Assembly: GCA_023394015.1 (NCBI GenBank)
Contig: JAEXBL010000356.1
Coordinates: forward strand, 1 to 10,777
Direction: 5' to 3'
From: Pseudomonadota bacterium
Lineage (GTDB): Bacteria > Pseudomonadota > Gammaproteobacteria > Burkholderiales > Burkholderiaceae_C
DNA length: 10,777 bases
Every line of letters begins with the position of its first letter. The first letter of the stretch is position 1. The position numbers were made by a program, and so were the translations under genes. Shown here piece by piece: positions 1 through 8,193 of the stretch. The notes under the pieces are model-generated. The model was not told the origin of the DNA, made no database searches, and saw only the letters and a list, made by a program, of their open reading frames with translations.

Positions 1-107
1 GCACGCCAGACGCTGAGCAGGTCCTGCGCCGCCGCCGACAGCGGCAGCGCCAGCCCCAGGGCCAGCGCGGCGCGGGGCCAGGCACCGTGACGCCGGTTCA
101 GGCTCAT
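1..107 (-). CDS. Probable TolC-family outer-membrane efflux protein, N-terminal fragment
   Basis: Only the first 35 codons are in the window; the gene continues past the left edge. The start ATG (107..105) overlaps the TGA of the upstream CMD-family gene (106..104) in an ATGA arrangement. There is no strong Shine-Dalgarno sequence of its own, so translational coupling is likely. The peptide has a basic start (SLNRRH), a hydrophobic Leu/Ala core and an Ala-Ala-Ala-Gln end typical of a Sec signal peptide cut by signal peptidase I. The mature protein would begin QDLLSVWRA, which resembles the start of TolC-type proteins, where a DLL-x-V-Y/W motif opens the first helix. Being last in an operon with an RND permease and adaptor makes an outer-membrane channel the natural reading. 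The TolC assignment rests on nine mature residues and context, so it is inference; an unrelated secreted protein is possible. Confidence 0.6.
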   Translation of the reverse strand, partial: MSLNRRHGAWPRAALALGLALPLSAAAQDLLSVWR

Positions 108-460
108 GCCTGGGCCTGTTCGCCGCCGAATTCCTCGTAGGCGGCGGTGGCGGCGGCGGCGTACATCAGCGACGGACCGCCACCCATGTAGACGCACATG
201 CCCAGCATCTCGTCCAGCTCGGCGCGGGTGGCGCCCAGCCGCACCAGCGCCTTGGCGTGGTAGCCGATGCAGGGGTCGCAGCGGGCGGCCACCGACAGCG
301 CCATGGCGATCAGCTCCTTGGTCTTCTCGTCCAGCGCACCGGCCTTGCCGGCCGCCTGCGCCATGGCGTTGAAGCCCTGCATCACCTCGGGCACGCCCTT
401 GCGCAGCTTGGCGGTGTTGGCGGAAATGCTGCCAATGAGTTCCTTGTAGTTCTCGACCAT
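104..460 (-). CDS. Carboxymuconolactone decarboxylase (CMD)/AhpD-like family protein, 118 aa
   Basis: This is a small, probably cytoplasmic, all-helical protein of the CMD/AhpD superfamily. The diagnostic motif is CDPCIGYH, giving Cys61, Cys64 and His68. In AhpD-type members this CxxC-x3-H is the redox-active centre used for peroxidase or disulfide chemistry. True gamma-carboxymuconolactone decarboxylases lack the Cys pair, so this copy is more likely thiol-redox active than an aromatic-degradation enzyme. The segment KTKELIAMALSVAAR before it and the Gly-rich helix YMGGGPSLMYA after it are also typical. An AGGAG sits 8 bases before the ATG. It lies 27 bases downstream of the DUF2892 gene and overlaps the next gene by 4 bases, so it is internal to the efflux operon. 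Its substrate is unknown. Confidence 0.88.
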   Translation of the reverse strand: MVENYKELIGSISANTAKLRKGVPEVMQGFNAMAQAAGKAGALDEKTKELIAMALSVAARCDPCIGYHAKALVRLGATRAELDEMLGMCVYMGGGPSLMYAAAATAAYEEFGGEQAQA

Positions 461-487
461 GGTTCTTCTCCTTTACAAAATATGAAA

Positions 488-697
488 TCAAGCGCCGGCG
501 CGCAGGCCCAGCTTGCGCAGAATACTCTCCAGCATGCACCACTTGGTGACACCGCTTTGCAGCAGGTTGACACCCACGAAGGCGGTGAACCACAGCCAGT
601 TGACGTGGTGGAAAACGGGTGAGCCGGGCACGCCCAGGGCCAGCGACAACAGGATGAAGCTGCCGGCGATGACGCGAACGAGTTGCCATGAAGTCAT
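488..697 (-). CDS. DUF2892 (YgaP-type transmembrane) family protein, 69 aa
   Basis: This is a small inner-membrane protein with two predicted helices, about residues 6-22 and 33-49. A conserved-looking FTAFVGVNLLQSG segment is followed by KWCMLESILRKLG. This matches the DUF2892 pattern, where the second helix ends in LLQSGxT and then a Cys plus an LxxILxKLG amphipathic tail. Cys54 is the family cysteine; the usual Cys-Pro is Cys-Met here. In E. coli YgaP the same module is fused to a rhodanese domain under control of the ArsR-family regulator YgaV, so a link to sulfane-sulfur handling is known for the family. Here the rhodanese is absent. An AGGAG precedes the ATG by 8 bases. Only 15 bases separate it from the RND permease stop, so it is in the same transcript. 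Function is not established. Confidence 0.85.
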   Translation of the reverse strand: MTSWQLVRVIAGSFILLSLALGVPGSPVFHHVNWLWFTAFVGVNLLQSGVTKWCMLESILRKLGLRAGA

Positions 698-712
698 GAT
701 GATTGCTCCTGT

Positions 713-4030
<3,318 letters not shown>

Positions 4031-4035
4031 GCCGG

Positions 4036-4040
4036 CCCTC
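4036..4040 (-). promoter_or_regulatory. Shine-Dalgarno deciding the RND permease start
   Basis: GAGGG lies five bases before the ATG at 4030 and overlaps the adaptor's TGA stop (4041..4039). This supports the ATG rather than the in-frame TTG at 4042 and suggests that ribosomes ending the adaptor reinitiate on the permease. Confidence 0.55.
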
Positions 4041-5142
4041 AAGGCTGCGCCGCCACGGCGCGCGTGGCGGCCTGCGGATCGGTGATCAGCGGTTCGCCGG
4101 CGTCCAGGCCGCTCAGCACCTCGACCTGGTCACCCCGCACCGGCCCCAGCCGCAGCTGGCGCAGCTGCGGGCGCTGGTCGGCGCCCATCACGTAGACGGC
4201 GGTGACTTCGGCCCGGCGCACCACGGCGCTGGCCGGAATGAACAGGCGCGACACCGCCGCCGCATCGCCCGTGCCGACAGCTTGATCGGTCGCCAGCTGC
4301 AGGCGCGCGAACTGGCCCGGCGCCGCCGTGGTGCCGGCCGGCAGCTCGGCGCGCACCTGCTGCGTCAGCGACTGCGGATCGACGGTGGGCAGCACCTGCA
4401 CGCGCGTTGGCGTGATCGGCGCGGCGTCGCCCGCCAGCAGCACCTGCGCGCCGCTGGCGCCGCCCTGGAGCGCGCTGGCCGGCACGTGGGCCGCCACGCG
4501 CAGCGCGCCGGGGTCGTACACGGTGAGCAGCGGGCGGCCCGGCATCGCCATGTCGCCGCGCTCCACCGCCAGCTGCGCCACCACGCCGTCGAACGGCGCC
4601 TTGACGACATGAAAGCCGGTCTGCGTGCGCGCCGCGCCGGCGGCGGCCGACTGCGCGTTGAGTTGCGCCTGGGCGGCACGGTACTGGCTCTCGGCCTGCT
4701 CCAGCGCGCCCTGGCTGATGTAGTTCTTCTGCGCCAGCGCGCGCTTGCGCTTCAGTTCCGTCGCCGCCACGTCGAGCGCGGCACGGGCTGCGGCCACCTG
4801 CGCGCTGCTGGCGGCGGCACTTTGCTCGGCGGCGCGGCCGTCAATGCGCAGCAGCACCTGGCCGGCGCGCACCGTGTCGCCGGCGCGCACGTTCAGCTCC
4901 AGCACGGTGCCCGGCACCTGCGCGGCCATCACCGCCTGGCGCAGCGCCTCCACCTGGCCGTCGAACACGGCCGTGTGCACCTGCTGGCCGGCCTGCACCG
5001 CCACCACCGGCAGCTCGCTCGCCGGGACCGGCAACGCCCACCCGGCCAGCAGCCCGGCCAGGGCCAGACCGGCCGCCCAAGGCCGCATGGCCGCCGAGCG
5101 CAGGCCGGAGTGAAGCATGAAAGACTTGCTTTTCAGATTCAT
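4039..5142 (-). CDS. RND efflux periplasmic adaptor subunit (MFP/HlyD family), 367 aa
   Basis: This is the periplasmic adaptor that bridges the RND permease and an outer-membrane channel. After a long N-terminal region with a hydrophobic core (about residues 22-41, ending PVPAS) comes the first lipoyl half (GTVLELNVRAGDTVRAG, about 78-95). An Ala/Gln-rich helical hairpin follows (about 102-176), then the second lipoyl half (VVKAPFDGVVAQL, about 179-191), and finally beta-barrel and membrane-proximal domains. There is no lipobox Cys, so it is not an obvious lipoprotein. The reading frame opens at a TTG (5169) inside the operator; ATGs at 5142, 5118 and 5088 are alternatives. The predicted -10 lies so close to 5142 that translation there would be nearly leaderless, so the 5118 or 5088 start is a real possibility. 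It is the first gene of the operon, and its stop abuts the permease start. Confidence 0.93.
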   Translation of the reverse strand: MNLKSKSFMLHSGLRSAAMRPWAAGLALAGLLAGWALPVPASELPVVAVQAGQQVHTAVFDGQVEALRQAVMAAQVPGTVLELNVRAGDTVRAGQVLLRIDGRAAEQSAAASSAQVAAARAALDVAATELKRKRALAQKNYISQGALEQAESQYRAAQAQLNAQSAAAGAARTQTGFHVVKAPFDGVVAQLAVERGDMAMPGRPLLTVYDPGALRVAAHVPASALQGGASGAQVLLAGDAAPITPTRVQVLPTVDPQSLTQQVRAELPAGTTAAPGQFARLQLATDQAVGTGDAAAVSRLFIPASAVVRRAEVTAVYVMGADQRPQLRQLRLGPVRGDQVEVLSGLDAGEPLITDPQAATRAVAAQP

Positions 5143-5148
5143 TCCTAT

Positions 5149-5177
5149 ATTATTTGCGCAATCATGCAAATATGCAA
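5149..5177 (-). promoter_or_regulatory. Predicted sigma70-type promoter of the efflux operon
   Basis: On the minus strand a TTGCAT (5177..5172) and an AATAAT (5154..5149) are 17 bases apart, a good sigma70 geometry in an AT-rich patch of otherwise GC-rich DNA. An overlapping TAATAT (5152..5147) is an alternative -10 with 19-base spacing. Transcription would start near 5142. The spacer is almost wholly occupied by the inverted repeat at 5151-5172, so a bound repressor would block RNA polymerase. Confidence 0.5.
5151..5172. promoter_or_regulatory. Inverted-repeat operator, probable ArsR-family binding site
   Basis: TATTTGC-N8-GCAAATA has perfect 7-base arms and an 8-base centre. It lies in the 108-base divergent spacer between the efflux operon and the ArsR-family gene. 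An AT-rich 7-8-7 dyad is the usual kind of target for a dimeric winged-helix ArsR protein. It lies between the predicted -35 and -10 of the efflux operon and 79 bases before the regulator's GTG, so one dimer could repress the operon and perhaps its own gene. The dyad is directly visible; the identity of the bound protein is inferred from its position. Confidence 0.65.
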
Positions 5178-5237
5178 GCGCGTCGGCGCAAGTTTTTCAG
5201 GGGCATCCGATAGACTGCCCTTCACCCCAGCCGTACC

Positions 5238-5241
5238 GGAG
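5238..5241 (+). promoter_or_regulatory. Shine-Dalgarno deciding the GTG start of the ArsR-family gene
   Basis: GGAG lies nine bases before the GTG at 5251. The frame is open much further upstream, including an ATG at 5164 inside the operator. This site and the point where family similarity begins both favour the GTG. Confidence 0.5.
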
Positions 5242-5250
5242 TGCCCATTC

Positions 5251-5628
5251 GTGAACACCTTCAAGCAACTGCCCCCCGCCGCCCTGGAGCACGTGGCGCG
5301 CTATTTCCGCACGCTGTCGGAGCCGACGCGGCTGCGCATCCTCAACGTGCTGGGCACCGGCGAGATGAGCGTGGGCGACATCGCCGTGCAGGTGGATTCG
5401 AGCATCGCCAACGTCTCGCGCCACCTGACGCAGATGGCGCAGCATGGGCTGGTGGCGCGCGAGCACCGCGGCAACAGCGTGCTCTACCGCATCGCCGACC
5501 CGGCGGTGAACGAGTTGTGCGACCTGGTCTGCGGCAGCATCGCCCGCCGGCTCGAGCAGACGGCGGCCGAGCGCGCCGCCTTCAACCCGCCGCCCACGCG
5601 GGCGCCCCGGACGCCGGCGCACGGCTGA
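5251..5628 (+). CDS. ArsR-family winged-helix transcriptional regulator, 125 aa
   Basis: This is a dimeric DNA-binding repressor of the ArsR/SmtB family. The N-terminal helix carries FRTLSEPTRLRILNVL (about 19-34), the family signature. The helix-turn-helix is at about 39-61 (SVGDIA, then SSIANVSRHLTQM), and the beta wing is at about 68-81 (VAREHRGNSVLYRI). The classic ELCVCD metal-binding box in the recognition region is absent. The only cysteines are Cys90 and Cys94 in the C-terminal helix (ELCDLVCGSI), so a thiol, sulfur-species or alpha-5 metal signal is more plausible than the ArsR arsenite site. A Pro/Arg-rich tail follows residue 111. It is divergent from the efflux operon across the TATTTGC dyad and is most likely its repressor. 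The effector is not known. Confidence 0.92.
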   Translation: MNTFKQLPPAALEHVARYFRTLSEPTRLRILNVLGTGEMSVGDIAVQVDSSIANVSRHLTQMAQHGLVAREHRGNSVLYRIADPAVNELCDLVCGSIARRLEQTAAERAAFNPPPTRAPRTPAHG

Positions 5629-5645
5629 AGCTGGGCGCCCAGCGG

Positions 5646-5669
5646 CTGCGGCCACCGGCGTGGCCGCAG
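5646..5669. terminator. Hairpin between convergent arsR-type and usp genes, possible bidirectional terminator
   Basis: CTGCGGCCAC-cggc-GTGGCCGCAG is a perfect 10-base stem with a 4-base loop. It lies in the 53-base spacer between two convergent stop codons (5628 and 5682). There is no T-tract on either side, so it is not a textbook intrinsic terminator. Its location and strength nevertheless suggest a transcript-end role for both genes. Confidence 0.55.
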
Positions 5670-5681
5670 GGCATGGCCGCT

Positions 5682-6128
5682 TCAGCCCTCGGCGGCGCGC
5701 ACCACCAGGGTGTTGATCTTGGTGTGCGACAGCACGCTTTGCGCCACGCTGCCCAGCACCAGCTTCTCCAGCCCGCGGCGGCCGTGCGAGCCCATCACGA
5801 TCAGGTCGGCCCCCACGGCCTCGGCCGCCTCGAGAATGCCGCGCCACACAGCGTGCGACTCGACCACCTTGGTGTCGGCGCTGACGCCGGCCTGCTTCAG
5901 CCGCGCGCTGGCGGCCTCGATGGCGGCGCCGGCCTCGTTGCGGGCGGCGGTGAGGTACTGGTCCTGCCCATAGGCAAAGTCGGCGCCGATGCCGGTGAAG
6001 GGATACGGGTCGATCACGAAAATGGCCGACACCTTGGCGCCGAAGGCCTGCGCCAGGCCGGCCGCCTTGTCGATGGCCGCCAGCGAAGTGTCGGAGCCGT
6101 CAACGGGCACCAGGATTTGCTTGAACAT
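5682..6128 (-). CDS. Universal stress protein, UspA family, 148 aa
   Basis: This is a single-domain cytoplasmic Usp protein of normal family length, expected to dimerise and bind ATP. The first strand is FKQILVPVDGSD, with Asp10 in the usual nucleotide-contact position. The ATP-binding signature G-x2-G-x9-G-S is complete (GSHGRRG, then LVLGS; Gly113, Gly116, Gly126, Ser127), which places it among the ATP-binding Usp proteins. The C-terminal strand TLVVRA closes the fold. AAGGAG lies six bases before the ATG (CGACCC spacer), so the start is well supported. It is convergent with the ArsR-family gene and appears to be a separate unit. The stress it responds to cannot be inferred. Confidence 0.95.
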   Translation of the reverse strand: MFKQILVPVDGSDTSLAAIDKAAGLAQAFGAKVSAIFVIDPYPFTGIGADFAYGQDQYLTAARNEAGAAIEAASARLKQAGVSADTKVVESHAVWRGILEAAEAVGADLIVMGSHGRRGLEKLVLGSVAQSVLSHTKINTLVVRAAEG

Positions 6129-6246
6129 GGGTCGCTCCTTGCAGGTGGATGAGAAGAAAGGAAATTCGATTTCAGTGGCTCATGCCGCAGCGCGCCATCC
6201 GCAGCACATGAAGCCCCAAGCGCCCGCCGGCCGCACCGCCAGCCCT

Positions 6247-6269
6247 GTGCAGGCAAGACAGGCTTGCAC
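6247..6269 (-). terminator. Possible terminator hairpin after the dioxygenase gene
   Basis: GTGCAGGC (6247-6254) pairs with GCTTGCAC (6262-6269) over eight positions including one G-T wobble, with a 7-base loop. It begins 24 bases downstream of the minus-strand dioxygenase stop. There is no following T-run, so confidence is low. The rest of the 6129-6292 spacer shows only the usp Shine-Dalgarno sequence and presumably its promoter, which I cannot place with confidence. Confidence 0.3.
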
Positions 6270-6292
6270 CATGCCCGCTGACCTGGAGGGCG

Positions 6293-7030
6293 TCAAGCAT
6301 CGGGGTCCAGAAAGCCGCCGGCGCGCAGCGTCACCACCAGCGTGTCGCGGTGGCCGTGGCCGCCCTCCTCGGCCGGCTGGATGGGCGTGGACTCGTGGAT
6401 CACGCGGGCGTCCTGCAACAGCAGCACGCTCCAGGGCTCTTCCAGCGTGAAGCGCTGGCCCAGCGGGCCGTCCAGCTCGAACACCCGCGTCTCGCCACCC
6501 TTGATGGCGTGGCGCGCGACGAGGAACACCGCCACCAAGTCCACCCCGTCGCGGTGCGCACCCTCGGGCGTGGGGCGGCCGATGCCACCTTCGGTGTCGA
6601 TGCGGAACTGGTGCGCCTCGCCGTACCAGGGCTGGGCGCCGTCCAGCGCATCGGCCACGCGCGCCAGCCAGCGCAGCAGCGCGCGCCAGTCGGCCTGCGC
6701 CAGCGTGGCCAGCGCCACCGGCGCGAACCAGCGCAGCATGCCGCCGTGCAGCGCGTTGTAGTCCAGCGGCTGCCAGTGCGGCCGGTAGGGCACGTCCTGC
6801 ACCGCATCGTCCTGCGCGATGAACGAGGCGTGCCGGCGCTGGCGGTAGCGGCCGCCGTCCTTCAGGTAGTCGTCGGGCGCCAGCCGGTCCCAGTCCGGCA
6901 GCAGGGCGGCCAGGCCCGCCGCGCCGGCGCCCGACAGCGCGCGCACGTCGGCCGCGCGCAGCACGGCAAAGCCGCGCTGCGCCAGGTCGCTCAGGTAGTC
7001 GTCGGCGGTGGAAAACGGTGGATCGAACAT
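6293..7030 (-). CDS. 2-oxoglutarate/Fe(II)-dependent dioxygenase family protein (PF10014-like), 245 aa
   Basis: This is a putative non-heme iron oxygenase using 2-oxoglutarate and O2. The iron-binding facial triad appears as HRD (His159-x-Asp161) and the distal His212 in ARVIHESTPI. The downstream HRDTLVVTLR supplies the basic residue (Arg228 or Arg236) expected to hold the 2-oxoglutarate carboxylate. The order RRHASF, then EAHQFRID, GAHRDGVD, GGETRVF and VIHESTPI is that of the 2OG-Fe_2 family, some of whose members hydroxylate free amino acids. No signal peptide or membrane segment is seen, so it should be cytoplasmic. The start at 7030 has a weak ribosome site but is the only ATG compatible with a full-length N-terminus. 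It is divergent from the hemerythrin gene with 107 bases between them. The substrate is unknown. Confidence 0.82.
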   Translation of the reverse strand: MFDPPFSTADDYLSDLAQRGFAVLRAADVRALSGAGAAGLAALLPDWDRLAPDDYLKDGGRYRQRRHASFIAQDDAVQDVPYRPHWQPLDYNALHGGMLRWFAPVALATLAQADWRALLRWLARVADALDGAQPWYGEAHQFRIDTEGGIGRPTPEGAHRDGVDLVAVFLVARHAIKGGETRVFELDGPLGQRFTLEEPWSVLLLQDARVIHESTPIQPAEEGGHGHRDTLVVTLRAGGFLDPDA

Positions 7031-7137
7031 GGCGCGCGCAAAGCCGCGAGCATACGCCCCCCCGCGGCATGACCTGCGTCAAGGCCGCGCGCCGGGCCAG
7101 CGGCTAGGCTCGCCGCAACCTTTTCGGAGAACGCCGC

Positions 7138-7641
7138 ATGCCCACCCTGCAATGGTCCGACGAACTCGCCCTTGGCGTGGCCGCGATGGACCGCACCCAC
7201 CAGGAATTCGGCGCCCTGCTGGCCGACGTCGAAGCCGCCGACGACGCCGGTGTGCTCGCCGCGTGGCAGACGCTGGTCGAGCACACCGCCGAGCACTTCG
7301 CCAGCGAAGACCGCTACATGCTGGCCACCCAGTTTGCCGCCAGCAACTGCCACACCACGCACCACCGGATGGTGCTGGACGTGATGCGCCAGGGCCGGGC
7401 GACGGGCCAGGCCGGCGACCTGGCGCCGATCCGCCAGATGACCCGCGAGCTGGCCGTGTGGTTTCCGCAGCACGCCGACAGCATGGACGCCGCCCTGGCC
7501 ATGCACCTGCAGCGCGTCGGCTTCGACCCGGCCACCGGCACCATCGCCCACGCCGACGCCCTGCCCACGGAAGTCATCCACGGCTGCGGCGGCGTCAGCT
7601 GCACGCCGGAGGATGTAGCCGCGCGCGAGGCGGCTGCCTGA
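7138..7641 (+). CDS. Bacteriohemerythrin (hemerythrin-domain protein) with Cys-bearing tail, 167 aa
   Basis: This is a four-helix-bundle diiron protein that binds O2 or senses oxygen, NO or iron. All seven expected ligands are present with the spacing of bacterial hemerythrins: His21, His53, Glu57, His72, His76, His112 and Asp117 (HFASE, HTTHH, HADSMD). The N-terminus LQWSDELALGVAAMDRTHQE is the standard family opening. The domain ends near residue 128. The remaining 40 residues form a tail with HGCGGVSC (His148, Cys150, Cys155), which could bind metal or form a disulfide; its role is unknown. GGAG lies eight bases before the ATG. There is no methyl-accepting or output domain, so this is a stand-alone cytoplasmic protein, likely an O2 store or scavenger. 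It is divergent from an O2-using dioxygenase gene. Confidence 0.94.
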   Translation: MPTLQWSDELALGVAAMDRTHQEFGALLADVEAADDAGVLAAWQTLVEHTAEHFASEDRYMLATQFAASNCHTTHHRMVLDVMRQGRATGQAGDLAPIRQMTRELAVWFPQHADSMDAALAMHLQRVGFDPATGTIAHADALPTEVIHGCGGVSCTPEDVAAREAAA

Positions 7642-7752
7642 AGCAACCTGCAAGCCCCTGCCGCCGACAGGAAACCCGGCCGAGCGCAGCGATGGCCCGA
7701 GAGCATTTGAAGTCCCCTCTGGCCGTGCCGAGAAGCGCAGGGCCTGGGGCGG

Positions 7753-7778
7753 GCATGGGCTGCGCAGCAAGCCCATGC
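7753..7778. repeat. 9-base-arm inverted repeat
   Basis: GCATGGGCT-N8-AGCCCATGC is a perfect dyad about 110 bases after the hemerythrin stop. It could act as a transcript end or RNA-stabilising hairpin for that gene. No T-tract follows. Confidence 0.6.
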
Positions 7779-7789
7779 TTCGTGCTCTG

Positions 7790-7835
7790 ACTCGCTGCGG
7801 CTGTCTGAGCGAAGCGCTGCAAGCGCGCAGCGAGT
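7790..7835. repeat. 10-base-arm inverted repeat enclosing a GAGCGAAGCG unit
   Basis: ACTCGCTGCG (7790-7799) and CGCAGCGAGT (7826-7835) are perfect complements 26 bases apart. The interior holds GAGCGAAGCG. This looks like one module of the repeat cluster. Confidence 0.6.
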
Positions 7836-7917
7836 TCCGCAGCGCCGCCCCACGACCGAGCATCGCAGGTTGCCCCGGAGCGAAGCGCAGGGGACACGGC
7901 CAGTGGGGCCTGCCTTT

Positions 7918-7957
7918 GTGTTTGCATAACTTCGCTACGCGAAGTGAGCGAACCCCG
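7918..7957. repeat. 40-base direct repeat, copy 1 (palindromic)
   Basis: This unit matches 7982-8021 at 37 of 40 positions (differences at 7926, 7937 and 7950). Its core is the hairpin ACTTCGC-tac-GCGAAGT (7929-7945). The outer arms GTTTGC and GCGAAC pair imperfectly. Confidence 0.8.
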
Positions 7958-7981
7958 CTGCGCGAGCTTTGCCTACTTTTG

Positions 7982-8021
7982 GTGTTTGCGTAACTTCGCT
8001 TCGCGAAGTGAGCAAACCCCG
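7982..8021. repeat. 40-base direct repeat, copy 2 (palindromic)
   Basis: This second copy lies 64 bases after the first. Here both dyads are perfect: outer GTTTGC (7984-7989) with GCAAAC (8012-8017), and inner ACTTCGC (7993-7999) with GCGAAGT (8003-8009) around a TTC loop. The three substitutions relative to copy 1 leave the inner stem intact, and the one at 8014 completes the outer stem. Confidence 0.8.
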
Positions 8022-8032
8022 AGCGCGAAGCG

Positions 8033-8082
8033 CTACTTTTGCGAGCAGAAAAAACCCGCAAAGCGGGTTTCGCTAAAAGTAG
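8033..8082 (-). terminator. Nested hairpin; inner stem is a rho-independent terminator on the minus strand
   Basis: Outer arms CTACTTTT (8033-8040) and AAAAGTAG (8075-8082) are perfect complements. Inside them AAACCCGC (8052-8059) and GCGGGTTT (8063-8070) form an 8-base stem with a 3-base loop. Read on the minus strand, the inner stem runs straight into a T-run, the classic intrinsic terminator form. No minus-strand gene ends just upstream of it, so it may block antisense transcription or be part of the repeat element. Confidence 0.6.
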
Positions 8083-8151
8083 GTCGCCCGCCGGGGCGAG
8101 ACCCGGCCAGCAGCACCCCCAACCCCGCCACCTGCAATCACCCCAAAGCGC

Positions 8152-8157
8152 GACAAT
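8152..8157 (+). promoter_or_regulatory. Possible -10 element upstream of the CbiM-like gene
   Basis: GACAAT lies about 37 bases before the ATG at 8194, a suitable place for a -10 in GC-rich betaproteobacterial DNA. No convincing -35 is visible at 16-18 bases upstream, so this is tentative. Confidence 0.25.
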
Positions 8158-8193
8158 CGCCCCAGGGCGCCAAAACCCAGCCGCCCCGCCGCC

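Larger units (their letters stand above)
7642..8193. repeat. Gene-free spacer with a cluster of palindromic (REP-like) repeats
   Basis: These 552 bases contain no supportable gene. All open frames here are short or are Arg/Ala/Pro-rich readings of structured DNA. The stretch is built from GC-rich dyads and recurring words: GAGCGAAGCG occurs at 7807-7816 and 7878-7887, with variants elsewhere such as AGCGC-GAA-GCGCT at 8022-8034. The strongest units are listed separately. The style resembles the intergenic palindromic repeats common in Comamonadaceae, which I recognise by appearance only. About 8101-8193 is plainer sequence and probably holds the promoter of the next gene. Confidence 0.7.

Noticed and set aside
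4031..4042. TTG start for the RND permease at 4042
   Set aside because: The ATG at 4030 has GAGGG five bases upstream and is the commoner codon; the TTG adds only four residues.
5164..5166. ATG at 5164 as start of the ArsR-family protein
   Set aside because: It lies inside the operator dyad, has no ribosome site, and would add 29 residues unlike the family N-terminus.
4282..5250. Long upstream extension of the ArsR reading frame
   Set aside because: The first 323 codons are antisense to the adaptor gene and cross the operator. ArsR similarity begins at the GTG at 5251, which has its own ribosome site.
7642..8100. CRISPR array in the repeat-rich spacer
   Set aside because: There are only two near-identical long units 64 bases apart, the spacer between them is itself repetitive, and no cas genes are present.
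7642..8193. Insertion sequence remnant
   Set aside because: No transposase-like reading frame, terminal inverted repeats or target-site duplication could be seen; the short dyads fit REP-like repeats better.
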